A stretch of DNA of 64,000 bases, from contig JADLEX010000036.1 in the NCBI GenBank assembly GCA_020845895.1, forward strand, positions 1-64,000, read 5' to 3'. Both the position numbers and the translations under genes were made by a program. Numbering within the stretch: position 1 is the stretch's first letter; each line of letters starts with the position of its first letter. Source of the DNA: Deltaproteobacteria bacterium. GTDB taxonomy: Bacteria > Lernaellota > Lernaellaia > JACKCT01. The notes under the pieces were generated by a model. That model ran no database searches and had not been told where the DNA came from. It saw only the letters and a program-made list of their open reading frames with translations. Below, piece after piece: positions 49,236 to 57,778 of this stretch.

Positions 49236-51628
49236 AGACGCCTCGTGACCCCAACGTCTCGTCCGACTCCAACGTCTCGTCCGACCCTAACGGGCCGCGC
49301 GATCCCAACGCGTCGCCCGATCCCCGCGAGAGCGCGCGCCGCGTGAAGGCGGAGATGTGGTGGGTGGGCGCGCTCGCGGTGCTGATCGCGGGACTCTTCG
49401 CGCTCGAAAAATGGGCGCTGCCGTTGCCGTCGGTCTACAACTTCTCGAACAACGTCGTCTTCTTCGCTCTCATCAACCTCAACGTCATCCTCATCTGCGT
49501 GATGCTTTTTCTCGTGCTGCGCAACGTGGCGAAGCTGCTGTTCGAGCGCCGCGCGGGCATCCTCGGCTCGCGGCTGCGCACCAAGCTGATCGTCGCGTTC
49601 ACGGGCTTCGCGCTGCTGCCGACGGTGATGATGTTTTTCGTCGCGGCGAGTTTCGTCACCCGCTCCATCAACAACTGGTTTTCGGTGCAGATCGAAATGA
49701 GCCTGCGCGAGACCCTCGAGGTCGCGCAGACTTATTACTCCACCTACAAGACCTCATCGAAGTTCTTCGCCAAACATGTCGCCCGCGAGATCCGGGAGGG
49801 CGAGCACCTCGTCGCCTCCGCTCCGTCGGAAGGGACGAAGCCTGCCGAGTCCGCCGCCGCCGCGCCGCCGCGCGACATCTTCGTCGCGGAGGAACTCGCG
49901 AGCTGGCTGGCCGCGAAAAAGACCGAATACAACGTGGACGGCATCGAGGTGTACCGGGCGGGCGACGATCGCCCGATCGCCACCACCGCCCCCGACGAGC
50001 CGTGGAACGAACTGCGCCGCCCGCCGTCGGGCGTCGAGGAGTTCATGCTCAAGGCGCTCGCGGGCGAGACGAACGCCGACATCTTCCAGACCGAGCAGGG
50101 AGAGACGGTGCGCGGCGTGACCCCGATTTTCGGCGACGGGCGCTCCGTGGGCGCGGTCGTCGTCACCTACAAGGTACCCACCCGCGTCCTGAAAAAGATG
50201 ACCGCGATCCGCAAGACCTACGAGGACTACCGCCGCCTCGTGCTGCTCAAAGGCCCGGTCATGAGCAGCTACTTCGTGTTTTTCGCCCTTATCACCCTAT
50301 TCATTTTTTTCGCGGCGACGTGGTTCGGATTTTTTCTGGCGCGGGGTATCGCGGTGCCGATCTCGCGGCTCGCCGAGGCTACCGAGCACGTCGCCGCCGG
50401 CGACCTGGACGTGCGCATCGAGCCCGCGGGCAACGACGAGATGAACCGGCTCATCGCGTCGTTCAACCGCATGATCGGCGACCTGAAACAGTCGCGCGAG
50501 ATCGCCGCCGCCGCCAACGAAGAGCTGCGCGCCGCGAACCTCGAGGCCGATCGCCGCCGCCAGTACATCGAGACCGTGCTCTCGAACATCTCCGCCGGCG
50601 TCCTGAGCTTCGGCGTGGATGGCCGCATCGCCACGATCAACACCCGCGCCCGCGAGATCCTGGGCCTCGCCGGCAATGCCGTGGGCCGGTTCTACGACGA
50701 CGCCTTCGGCGAGTTGCTCGGCCGCGTGCAGATCGAGGACCTGCGCGGCAGCGTACGCGAACAGATCGCGGGCCGGGCCGGAAGCCACGTCGAGCGCGAG
50801 GTCGAAATCCAGATCGGCGACGAACAGCGCACGCTCATCGTGCGTCTGTCGGTAGTGCGTTCCACGCACACCGGCGAGGCGCTGTCGGTGGTGATGGTGC
50901 TCGACGATTTGTCCGAACTGATCCGCGCCAAGCGCGTGGCTGAGTGGCGCGAAATCGCGCGGCGCATCGCCCACGAGATCAAGAACCCGCTCACACCCAT
51001 CCAACTCGCCGCCCAGCGCCTGCGAAAACGCTACGCGTCGCGCTTCGACGAGGAAACCGACAAGGCGTTTTTCGATTCGACGGCGATGATCATCCGCCAG
51101 GTCGCCGAGATGAAGCGCCTCGTCCGTGAGTTTTCCGACTTCGCGCGGCTCGCCGAGGTGCTCCCGCAACCACATCAGCTCAATGACATCATCGCTGAGA
51201 CGCTCGTGATGTATTCCGAGGCGCACCCCGAGATTCGGTTCGAGTTCGCGCCCGCGCCCGACGTGCCGATGCTGCTGGTCGATCGCTCGCAGATCCAGCG
51301 CGTCTTCATCAACCTCTTCGACAACGCCATCGACCCGTCGGTCGGCGCGGGGTGCGTCGAGATCACCACGCGCCTGGACACCGAGACCGAGGAGGTGTTC
51401 GTCTTCGTGGACGACAACGGCGCCGGGCTGCCCGCCGCGTACCGGCAACGCTTGTTCGAGCCGTACTTTTCGACGAAAAAGATGGGAACCGGACTGGGGC
51501 TCGCCATCGTGCACCGCATCATGACCGACCACGACGCGCGCATCGAACTGCGCGACCGCGACGGGCGCGGCACCCGCGTGGTGCTGGCGTTTCCCCTGTC
51601 GCTCGCCGTCTCGGCGCAGGGAGCCTGA
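49232..51628 (+). CDS. NtrY-like sensor histidine kinase
   Basis: The protein has 798 residues from GTG 49232 (GGAGG upstream; the start overlaps the DUF4390 stop). An unusual N-terminal prefix carries degenerate D-P-N and D-S-N repeats (DPNVSSDSNVSSDPNGPRDP). Two close helices and a third at about residues 110-135 precede a periplasmic sensor of about 220 residues, another helix, HAMP (RGIAVPISRLAEATEHVAAG), PAS (ETVLSNISAGVLSFGVDGRI), HisKA with His581 (RRIAHEIKNPLTP) and a HATPase with DNGAGLP and GTGLGLAIV. This is the NtrY layout. It should phosphorylate the adjacent NtrX-like regulator. The input signal is unknown. Confidence 0.9.
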   Translation: MKTPRDPNVSSDSNVSSDPNGPRDPNASPDPRESARRVKAEMWWVGALAVLIAGLFALEKWALPLPSVYNFSNNVVFFALINLNVILICVMLFLVLRNVAKLLFERRAGILGSRLRTKLIVAFTGFALLPTVMMFFVAASFVTRSINNWFSVQIEMSLRETLEVAQTYYSTYKTSSKFFAKHVAREIREGEHLVASAPSEGTKPAESAAAAPPRDIFVAEELASWLAAKKTEYNVDGIEVYRAGDDRPIATTAPDEPWNELRRPPSGVEEFMLKALAGETNADIFQTEQGETVRGVTPIFGDGRSVGAVVVTYKVPTRVLKKMTAIRKTYEDYRRLVLLKGPVMSSYFVFFALITLFIFFAATWFGFFLARGIAVPISRLAEATEHVAAGDLDVRIEPAGNDEMNRLIASFNRMIGDLKQSREIAAAANEELRAANLEADRRRQYIETVLSNISAGVLSFGVDGRIATINTRAREILGLAGNAVGRFYDDAFGELLGRVQIEDLRGSVREQIAGRAGSHVEREVEIQIGDEQRTLIVRLSVVRSTHTGEALSVVMVLDDLSELIRAKRVAEWREIARRIAHEIKNPLTPIQLAAQRLRKRYASRFDEETDKAFFDSTAMIIRQVAEMKRLVREFSDFARLAEVLPQPHQLNDIIAETLVMYSEAHPEIRFEFAPAPDVPMLLVDRSQIQRVFINLFDNAIDPSVGAGCVEITTRLDTETEEVFVFVDDNGAGLPAAYRQRLFEPYFSTKKMGTGLGLAIVHRIMTDHDARIELRDRDGRGTRVVLAFPLSLAVSAQGA

Positions 51629-51631
51629 CGC

Positions 51632-53002
51632 GTGCGCGGACACATCCTCGTGGTGGACGACGAACCGGGCATCCGCGAAACGCTTGCGGGCATTTTCGAG
51701 GACGAGGGTTACCGCGTCAGCCTGGCCGACAGCGCCCGCGCGGCGCTGCGCATCGTCGAGGACGTTCACCCCGATCTCGTGCTGCTCGACATCTGGATGC
51801 CCGGCATGGACGGCCTCGAAGCCCTGCCGCGAATCAAGGAGCTTCGCCCCGACCTTCCCGTCATCATGATCAGCGGCCACGGCACGGTGGAGACGGCGGT
51901 CAAGGCGATCCGCATGGGAGCTTACGACTTCATCGAGAAGCCGCTCTCCCTCGATCAGGTGCTCATCACCGCTCAGCATGTGCTCGACCTTCAGCGCCTG
52001 CGCGTCGAGAACGAGCTTTTGCGCAATGCCATCGAGCGACGTTACGAGATCGTCGGCGAGAGCGCGCCGATGCAGCTTCTCAAGGAACAGGTCCGCCTTG
52101 CCGCGCCCACCGAGAGCCGCGTGCTCATCACCGGCGAAAACGGCACCGGCAAGGAACTCGTCGCGCGCCAGATCCACATGCTCTCGCCCCGGCGCGACAA
52201 GCCCTTCATCGAGGTCAACTGCGCGGCGATCCCCGAGGACCTGATCGAGTCCGAACTCTTCGGCCACGAAAAGGGCGCGTTCACCGGCGCGGCGGGGCGC
52301 AAGAAGGGCAAGTTCGACGTTGCCGACGGCGGAACGATCTTTCTCGACGAGATCGCCGACATGAGCCTGCGCACGCAGGCCAAGGTACTGCGCATTTTGC
52401 AGGAGCAAAAATTCGAGCGCGTGGGCGGCACCGAGTCGGTGTCGGTGGACGTGCGCGTGATCGCCGCGACCAACAAGGATCTCGAGGCGATGATCCGCGA
52501 CGGGCGCTTCCGCGAGGACCTCTATTTCCGACTCAACGTGCTGCCGCTGCACGTGCCGCCGCTGCGCGAACGCCAGGGCGACATCCCGCCGCTCATCGAG
52601 TTTTTCCTCGACCAGTACGCCGTCACGTCGGGCATGGCGCGCAAATCGATCGACCCCGACGCCGTCGCGCTCATGTGCCGCTACCCGTGGCCGGGCAATG
52701 TGCGCGAACTCAAGAACATCGTCGAGCGCCTGATGATCATGACCGCGGGCAACGTGGTGCGTCCCGAGAACGTGCGCTTGACGCTCAAGCTCGACCGGAA
52801 CGCGGACGAACCCGACGCCGAGGACATCCTGATGCGCGACTCGTGGAAGGAGGCGAAGGCCGACTTCGAGCGCGCGTTCCTGCTCAAAAAACTTCAGGAG
52901 TTCGACGGCAACATCAGCAAGACCGCCGAGGCGATCGGCGTCGAACGCACGCACCTGCACCGACGCATCAAGGCGCTGGGAATCGATTTCGACGACGTGT
53001 GA
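51632..53002 (+). CDS. NtrX-like sigma-54-dependent response regulator
   Basis: The protein has 456 residues from GTG 51632, three bases after the kinase stop. The receiver domain has Asp9/Asp10 and phospho-acceptor Asp53 (LLDIWMPGMDG). The AAA+ domain has Walker A GENGTGKE at 168-175, the sigma-54-contacting GAFTGA at 215-220, and the R-x-DLYFRL arginine-finger region. A Fis-type HTH (DGNISKTAEAIGVERTHLHR) ends the protein. It activates RpoN promoters when phosphorylated by the NtrY-like kinase. In relatives this pair responds to redox or envelope conditions; the regulon here is not visible. Confidence 0.92.
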   Translation: MRGHILVVDDEPGIRETLAGIFEDEGYRVSLADSARAALRIVEDVHPDLVLLDIWMPGMDGLEALPRIKELRPDLPVIMISGHGTVETAVKAIRMGAYDFIEKPLSLDQVLITAQHVLDLQRLRVENELLRNAIERRYEIVGESAPMQLLKEQVRLAAPTESRVLITGENGTGKELVARQIHMLSPRRDKPFIEVNCAAIPEDLIESELFGHEKGAFTGAAGRKKGKFDVADGGTIFLDEIADMSLRTQAKVLRILQEQKFERVGGTESVSVDVRVIAATNKDLEAMIRDGRFREDLYFRLNVLPLHVPPLRERQGDIPPLIEFFLDQYAVTSGMARKSIDPDAVALMCRYPWPGNVRELKNIVERLMIMTAGNVVRPENVRLTLKLDRNADEPDAEDILMRDSWKEAKADFERAFLLKKLQEFDGNISKTAEAIGVERTHLHRRIKALGIDFDDV

Positions 53003-53205
53003 TAACTTGGCGTAACCGCCGGTTTTGCCATTCGCACGCCTTGTCCTTCTCCCGCGATTCGCCTTAATCTCCGCCTGCCGCTCGGCCTTTCCGGCGCGAA
53101 ACGAGCCCATCCCATGCGTCGCGCAGTCGCCTTGACCGAAGTCTTCGTTCCCGCGCGAACGCTCGTCCGCTCCCGCAAATCCCGACGGAATTTCGCCCAC
53201 GGGAG

Positions 53206-54954
53206 ATGGACATGAATTTCGACACCCTCCTCGAAGGCGCGACCGTTTACGACGGCACCGGTCGCATGCCCTACCGCGCCGACATCGCCCTCGCCGGCGG
53301 GCGCATCGCCGACATAGGCCAGCTCGACGACGCGACGGCGGGCCGCCGCATCGACGCGCGCGGCAAGGTGCTGTGCCCCGGCTTCATTGACGTGCACAGC
53401 CACGCCGACACCGTCGTTCACTTCGACACGCACGCCGAAACGCTCGAACCCCTGCTGCGCCAGGGCATCACCACGTTCGTGGGCGGCAACTGCGGCATGG
53501 GCCTCGCGCCCATCCGGCCCCGATTCCGCGAGCAGTTCATGGCCTACGTCGAGATGTTTCTGGGGCGCTCGCAGGAAGGCCAGATTCACTGGTCGACCAT
53601 GGGCGAGTACCTGGATCACATCGAGCGCAAGGGTATGGTGATGAACTACGCCATGCTCGCGCCGCACGGCATCATCCGTCTGGCGGCGATGGGTCTGGAT
53701 CGCTCGCTCGCGAACCCCGACCAGATGAAGGAGATGGGTGATCTGCTCAGGGAGTGCCTCGACGCGGGGTGCGTGGGCATGAGTACCGGGCTCCAGTATT
53801 TCCCGGGGCTCTCGGCCGACGAGGACGAACTGGTCGCGCTGGGTAAGCAGGTTTCGGCCGCGGACGGCGTGTTCACCAGCCACATCCGCAGCTATTCCAA
53901 CACACTGCCGCAGGCCATCGACGAGCTCATGGCGATCAGCCGCCGCTCGGGCGTGAAGGTGCAGCTCTCGCACCTGTTCTGGGTTCCCCACGTCAACCTG
54001 TACGTGGATCGTGTCGTGAACTCCATCGCGCGCGTGGGAGCGGCGATCTACAAGCACGTCAAGATTCCCGTGCCGCTGGATCTCGCGATGCGCGAAAAAC
54101 TCCAATACATGGGCGACGAAATCCGCCGCAGCTTGCCGATGGGCATGGACGCCATGCCGACCGGCGCGGGGTTCACGCACGCACTCGCGTTTTTCCCGCC
54201 ATGGGCGCTCGAAGGCACGCGCGAGGAGATCACGAATCGTTTGCGCGATCCCGCGCAGCGCCAGAAGATCCACGCGTCGATCGTGAACGGAAAATCGGTG
54301 TGGCCGCACCGCGACGGCGACACGTGGTCGATGAACTTTTTCCAGGTGATGGGTTTCCAGTCGGTGCACCTGATGTCGGTGCCGGCGGGAAAAAACTCGA
54401 AATACATCGGCAAGCATTTCGTCGAGATCGGCAAACTGCGCGGGCAACATCCCTTCGACGCCGTGTGCGACATGCTGCTCGAAGAAGACGGCAAGGTGCT
54501 GGTTTTCGAGACGCCCACGTGGCCGGGCGACGAGTTCACGGAACGCAGCGTCTACGCCAGCATCGCCGACCCCAACGTGTCGATCGTGACCGACTCGATC
54601 CTGATCGGGCAGGGCAAACCCAGCCACCTGTTCTACGACTGCTATCCGAAACTGTTCGGCAAATACGTGCGCGAGGAAAAACGCCTGACGCTCGAAGAGG
54701 CGGTCCGTAAATCGACGTCGCTTCCCGCGAAGCAACTCGGCATCGGTCGACGCGGCGAGATCCGGCGCGGCTGGTGGGCCGATCTGGTGCTCTTTGACGC
54801 GGAGACGGTCGACACGAACAGCACGGCGGCCGAGCCCGACGTGTTTCCGACCGGCGTGGAATACGTGTTCGTCAACGGGCACGCGGCGGTTTCGCCCGCA
54901 GGCTATCACCCCGAACCGCGCAGCGGACGCGTCGTCAGGCGGGGGGAGAATTAG
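53206..54954 (+). CDS. Amidohydrolase of the D-aminoacylase family
   Basis: The protein has 582 residues (ATG at 53206; the ATG at 53212 with GGGAG upstream is equally good). It belongs to the amidohydrolase superfamily: a small beta domain at each end (LLEGATVYDGTGRMPYRADI and WADLVLFDAETV) and a TIM barrel with the metal site GFIDVHSHADT. HIRSYSNTLPQAIDELMAIS and KVQLSHLFWV supply later ligands as in N-acyl-D-amino-acid deacylases. A Cys in GGNCGMGLAP fits the Cys ligand of that family. It should remove acyl groups from D-amino acids or related amides. It is about 100 residues longer than classical D-aminoacylase. Monocistronic. Confidence 0.85.
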   Translation: MDMNFDTLLEGATVYDGTGRMPYRADIALAGGRIADIGQLDDATAGRRIDARGKVLCPGFIDVHSHADTVVHFDTHAETLEPLLRQGITTFVGGNCGMGLAPIRPRFREQFMAYVEMFLGRSQEGQIHWSTMGEYLDHIERKGMVMNYAMLAPHGIIRLAAMGLDRSLANPDQMKEMGDLLRECLDAGCVGMSTGLQYFPGLSADEDELVALGKQVSAADGVFTSHIRSYSNTLPQAIDELMAISRRSGVKVQLSHLFWVPHVNLYVDRVVNSIARVGAAIYKHVKIPVPLDLAMREKLQYMGDEIRRSLPMGMDAMPTGAGFTHALAFFPPWALEGTREEITNRLRDPAQRQKIHASIVNGKSVWPHRDGDTWSMNFFQVMGFQSVHLMSVPAGKNSKYIGKHFVEIGKLRGQHPFDAVCDMLLEEDGKVLVFETPTWPGDEFTERSVYASIADPNVSIVTDSILIGQGKPSHLFYDCYPKLFGKYVREEKRLTLEEAVRKSTSLPAKQLGIGRRGEIRRGWWADLVLFDAETVDTNSTAAEPDVFPTGVEYVFVNGHAAVSPAGYHPEPRSGRVVRRGEN

Positions 54955-54969
54955 CGGGCGCCGATCCGT

Positions 54970-55114
54970 CAGAGCCGCGACCGTCAGGGAGCGGTTAGTC
55001 GCAGAATTGGCGAGCATCCTCGAACCCGATGCGATCGGCTTCAAACCCGTTGTTTTTTGCTTCCGAGCGCTGGCGTATTGTCAGTCCGCCCGCTCCCTTA
55101 CGGTCGCGGCTCTG
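54970..55114. repeat. Long inverted repeat with 25-base arms
   Basis: Arms at 54970-54994 and 55090-55114 are complementary with one mismatch (CAGAGCCGCGACCGT-type). They enclose about 95 bases. The right arm provides the last codons and the stop of the membrane protein gene at 55098. The element fills the gap after the amidohydrolase gene. Confidence 0.8.
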
Positions 55115-56180
55115 TCATCGCAGGCTGCGCCGGACCGCCCCGTGCCTCGCGAGCGGCGATCATCTTCCACCGCGCGGCAGGGAACATACAGAGAAGTGCG
55201 AAGGACATCCATAAAACGCAAATAGTGCCGCAATGCTGCTCAAATCGGAACCCTTGTTGAAAAACGAACCACGTTAAAATGGCCATCAGGATGTAAGCGA
55301 TGCAGGCTGCGAAGATCACGACTGGCCTGACGATTCCCCAGTCCGTTGTCCACCATCGCCATGCGCGGCGAATCGGCGACGTTGCGACGCCTCGCGCAAG
55401 TCTGATCCGTCTAGCCCGCCGCTCCATTTCGGTTTCTCCGCTCTCCCAGTGAGCGAGGAGAGACAAGATTAACGGAACGCACATCATGATCGTTATCACC
55501 AGGTATTCACGACAGACAATTGCAATGATCGCGTAAGCCAAAATCGCGAGTACGATCGACGGCGCGTACTCACCGATCCGGTCACGTCTCCGACTGCGAA
55601 GAAGCTGGATCTCAAGGTGAGAAGGGAAAAGCTCGACTGTTTTGGCCAGCGTCATCAACGACTGTTCCCGCCCCCATGCGACCATCGCCCAAGTCGTTGC
55701 GGCAAAAAAAGGCACGAAGCACAATGTGGATGTCCTCGCACCCATGGACCATAACAGGAGAAGCGAACTCGTCGAAAAAATGAAAATGGCCCGTGCTGCG
55801 ACCGACTTGCGCACGACCCCCACGTCGTCGCAGAAAGTCCGCCAGATGAATCCGCGTAGCGCCGCATCAGCGATTCTCACTCGAAACAATTCGAGACGAC
55901 GCCTTTCGGCATCCTTCTGCTGCGCAGCGGTGGTCGCAATCACGTTCTCCAGCCAACTCAAACGCTTTATCAAAAATAGAGCGAGGATCGGGGAGTTGCT
56001 AAAGAAAGCTGTGACAATCCAGGTATAATTAGTATGAATTGTCGTCGCAAAAAGAACGACCAGCACGGCATCGATGAGAATCTGACCGACGAAAACCCTC
56101 GGCAACAGGATCCGACGAAACTCCCGCAGGTCCTCAACGGTCACCTTCTTGGCAGCGGCCTTTTCGACATCCACGGTCAT
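55098..56180 (-). CDS. Membrane protein, paralogue A
   Basis: The protein has 360 residues. There are two N-terminal helices (VGQILIDAVLVVLFATTI and FFSNSPILALFLIKRL), a basic cytoplasmic stretch, another pair (AIFIFSTSSLLLLWSMG and FFAATTWAMVAW), a third pair and a last pair near the C-terminus. It closes with FPAARWKMIAAREARGG, nearly identical to the end of its neighbour. The final PAMTEPRP and stop come from the inverted repeat at 55090-55114, so the original C-terminus was replaced. The ATG overlaps the upstream stop (ATGA), indicating a two-gene operon. No family recognised. Confidence 0.65.
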   Translation of the reverse strand: MTVDVEKAAAKKVTVEDLREFRRILLPRVFVGQILIDAVLVVLFATTIHTNYTWIVTAFFSNSPILALFLIKRLSWLENVIATTAAQQKDAERRRLELFRVRIADAALRGFIWRTFCDDVGVVRKSVAARAIFIFSTSSLLLLWSMGARTSTLCFVPFFAATTWAMVAWGREQSLMTLAKTVELFPSHLEIQLLRSRRRDRIGEYAPSIVLAILAYAIIAIVCREYLVITIMMCVPLILSLLAHWESGETEMERRARRIRLARGVATSPIRRAWRWWTTDWGIVRPVVIFAACIAYILMAILTWFVFQQGFRFEQHCGTICVLWMSFALLCMFPAARWKMIAAREARGGPAQPAMTEPRP

Positions 56181-57118
56181 TCGCCCCGCGCCTCACGCGC
56201 GGTGATCATCTTCCACCGCGCGGCAGGGAAGAAGTTCAGACCGAGAAATGCGAACAATACCGCTTCAAGTAGAAAGAAAACATCGAATACGTCGATCCCC
56301 GGCCTCGACCGGGCAATGTCCGCGATGATCGGTACCGCTCCAAACACGACCACGCACGGAAGCCAGATCCAAGGTCTTGCGACGCCCCAATCAGTGGCCC
56401 ACCAACGCCGGAACCGCTGACACTTCGATCCGCCCCGCTGACGTGCTCGGGCGACAAGCCGTCGGTGCTTGTCCTCCCGGCTTTCGTTTGTGACCCAGTG
56501 ATGTCCGATGGCGACCAGGCCATAAAATCCAAAAACGAGCAGCAATAGAGAGCTTTTCCACCACTGCCGAGCCATCATGATCGTTAGCAAAAGCGAAATG
56601 CCGATCGGCAAGAGGATCTTGTTCAAGCGAACGCGACCTCTGCGTCGTAAGTTCTGGATCTCCACGTGAACGGGAGATAGTTCGCGGATGGTGGAGACCC
56701 GATAGAGGAAGTGCTCCCGAAAACCCATCGCAAAAAGCAGAGAAGTTGCGCACGCCCAGATAAGATATGAAATCTCCAGGTCCTCATAAGCCTGCGCCAT
56801 GAACAGCGACCCGAGGGAAATGGCTGTGAGTGTCCACAGCGTCGGATGATATCGGACGATTCCAAATTCGTCGAAAAATAGATGTGAAGCGGGATTGCGT
56901 TGGGAATTTTCCGCCGCTCTCTTCATCCGCTCTTCGAACCGAAACCGAAAAAGCGCGGGACCCCAATTCTCGTTATAATCCAAGTCTTTAAGGGCCCAAG
57001 ACGTCGAATTAATGAAGCAATATAGAGTGGGAATGTGAACGGCTCCCAGATACCCGAGCCCGTCAATCAGCGGGTAGCGCTCGAGCGACCACGCGACGAG
57101 GTACGCGATCGTGACCAC
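56177..57118 (-). CDS. Membrane protein, paralogue B, probably N-terminally truncated
   Basis: The protein has 313 residues from a GTG at 57118. It shares the plan and C-terminal signature of paralogue A: RRWWATDWGVARPWIWLPC against RWWTTDWGIVRPVVIF, and FPAARWKMITAREARGE. It is about 45 residues shorter at the N-terminus, because the start lies only a few bases from the repeat array beginning at 57128. Insertion or expansion of the array has probably removed the original start and promoter. There is no Shine-Dalgarno. It may be a decaying copy; its body has no stops. Confidence 0.6.
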   Translation of the reverse strand: MVTIAYLVAWSLERYPLIDGLGYLGAVHIPTLYCFINSTSWALKDLDYNENWGPALFRFRFEERMKRAAENSQRNPASHLFFDEFGIVRYHPTLWTLTAISLGSLFMAQAYEDLEISYLIWACATSLLFAMGFREHFLYRVSTIRELSPVHVEIQNLRRRGRVRLNKILLPIGISLLLTIMMARQWWKSSLLLLVFGFYGLVAIGHHWVTNESREDKHRRLVARARQRGGSKCQRFRRWWATDWGVARPWIWLPCVVVFGAVPIIADIARSRPGIDVFDVFFLLEAVLFAFLGLNFFPAARWKMITAREARGE

Positions 57119-57127
57119 TGCCTGGCC

Positions 57128-57454
57128 GGGAGTTCCGGGGAGTTCCGGGGGAGTTCCGGGGACATCATACCGAATTGGGGGAGTTCCGGGGGAGTTCCGG
57201 GGACATCATACCGAATTGGGAGTTCCGGGGGAGTTCCGGGGACATCATACCGAATTGGAGTTCCGGGGACATCATATGGAGTTCCGGGGACATCATACCG
57301 AATTGTCCCCAGTCGATGCGTCAGTCGGGAGTTCCGGGGAGTTCCAGGAGTTCCGGAGGAGTTCCGGGAGTTCCGGGGACATCGGGAGTTCCGGGGAGTT
57401 CCGGGGAGTTCCGGGGACATCATACCGAATTGTCCCCAGTCGATGCGTCAGTCG
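57128..57454. repeat. Irregular tandem array with hairpin units (REP/RAYT-like)
   Basis: Blocks of GGAGTTCCGGGG alternate with ACATCATACCGAATTG. Where the second block runs into TGTCCCC it makes a hairpin with 7-base arms GGGGACA/TGTCCCC and an 11-base loop (57286-57310 and 57413-57437). A 38-base segment is duplicated exactly at 57290-57327 and 57417-57454. The style resembles repeats mobilised by REP-associated tyrosine transposases, but no transposase is in the window. The units encode no consistent protein. The gap continues to 57778 with the features listed next. Confidence 0.8.
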
Positions 57455-57490
57455 CAGCCTTCGGGAAGTTGCAGCCGCGCCACGCGCAAA

Positions 57491-57522
57491 GCCCGCGCGC
57501 TGTCGCTTGCGGCACGGACATC
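57491..57522. repeat. Dispersed repeat, copy 3 (32 bases, inverted)
   Basis: This stretch is the exact reverse complement of 23989-24020. Confidence 0.75.
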
Positions 57523-57553
57523 GAATCGTCGCCGGGACCGCATCGGCGGGACT

Positions 57554-57688
57554 AGATCCTTCACTTCGTTCAGGATGACAGCGCGCCGGGTGTTCAGGAT
57601 GACAGCGTGCCGGGTGTTCAGGATGACAGCGTGCCGGGTGTTCAGGATGACAGCGTGCCGGGTGTTCAGGATGACAGCGTGCCGGGTC
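57554..57688. repeat. Palindrome half-element followed by a 24-base tandem repeat
   Basis: 57554-57579 matches the right arm of the inverted repeat at 37153-37178 with two differences. Its last bases start five copies of a 24-base unit (57569, 57593, 57617, 57641, 57665; TTCAGGATGACAGCGTGCCG then GGTG). Copies 2-4 are identical. The array appears to have grown from the palindrome arm. From 57689 to 57778 I see nothing recognisable. Confidence 0.8.
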
Positions 57689-57778
57689 GTTTTTTCACCC
57701 ACCGCGCGTTGACTTCGTTTTCCGGCTTCGCCATTCTCGCGTCACACGCACGACACCCAACCGTCACGCGAGGCGCTC

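Noticed and set aside
50297..53200. A 967-codon open frame on the minus strand opposite the NtrY- and NtrX-like genes
   Set aside because: The plus strand has two complete, motif-rich genes there. The antisense frame is open only because of high GC third positions and shows no domain.
57128..57454. Possible CRISPR array
   Set aside because: Units vary in length and order, spacers are not unique, and no cas gene is present. The hairpin units fit REP-like repeats.
57035..57712. Frames of 118-225 codons across the repeat island on both strands
   Set aside because: They encode only the translated repeat (GTPPELP, GSSGEFRG and similar) with no ribosome site.
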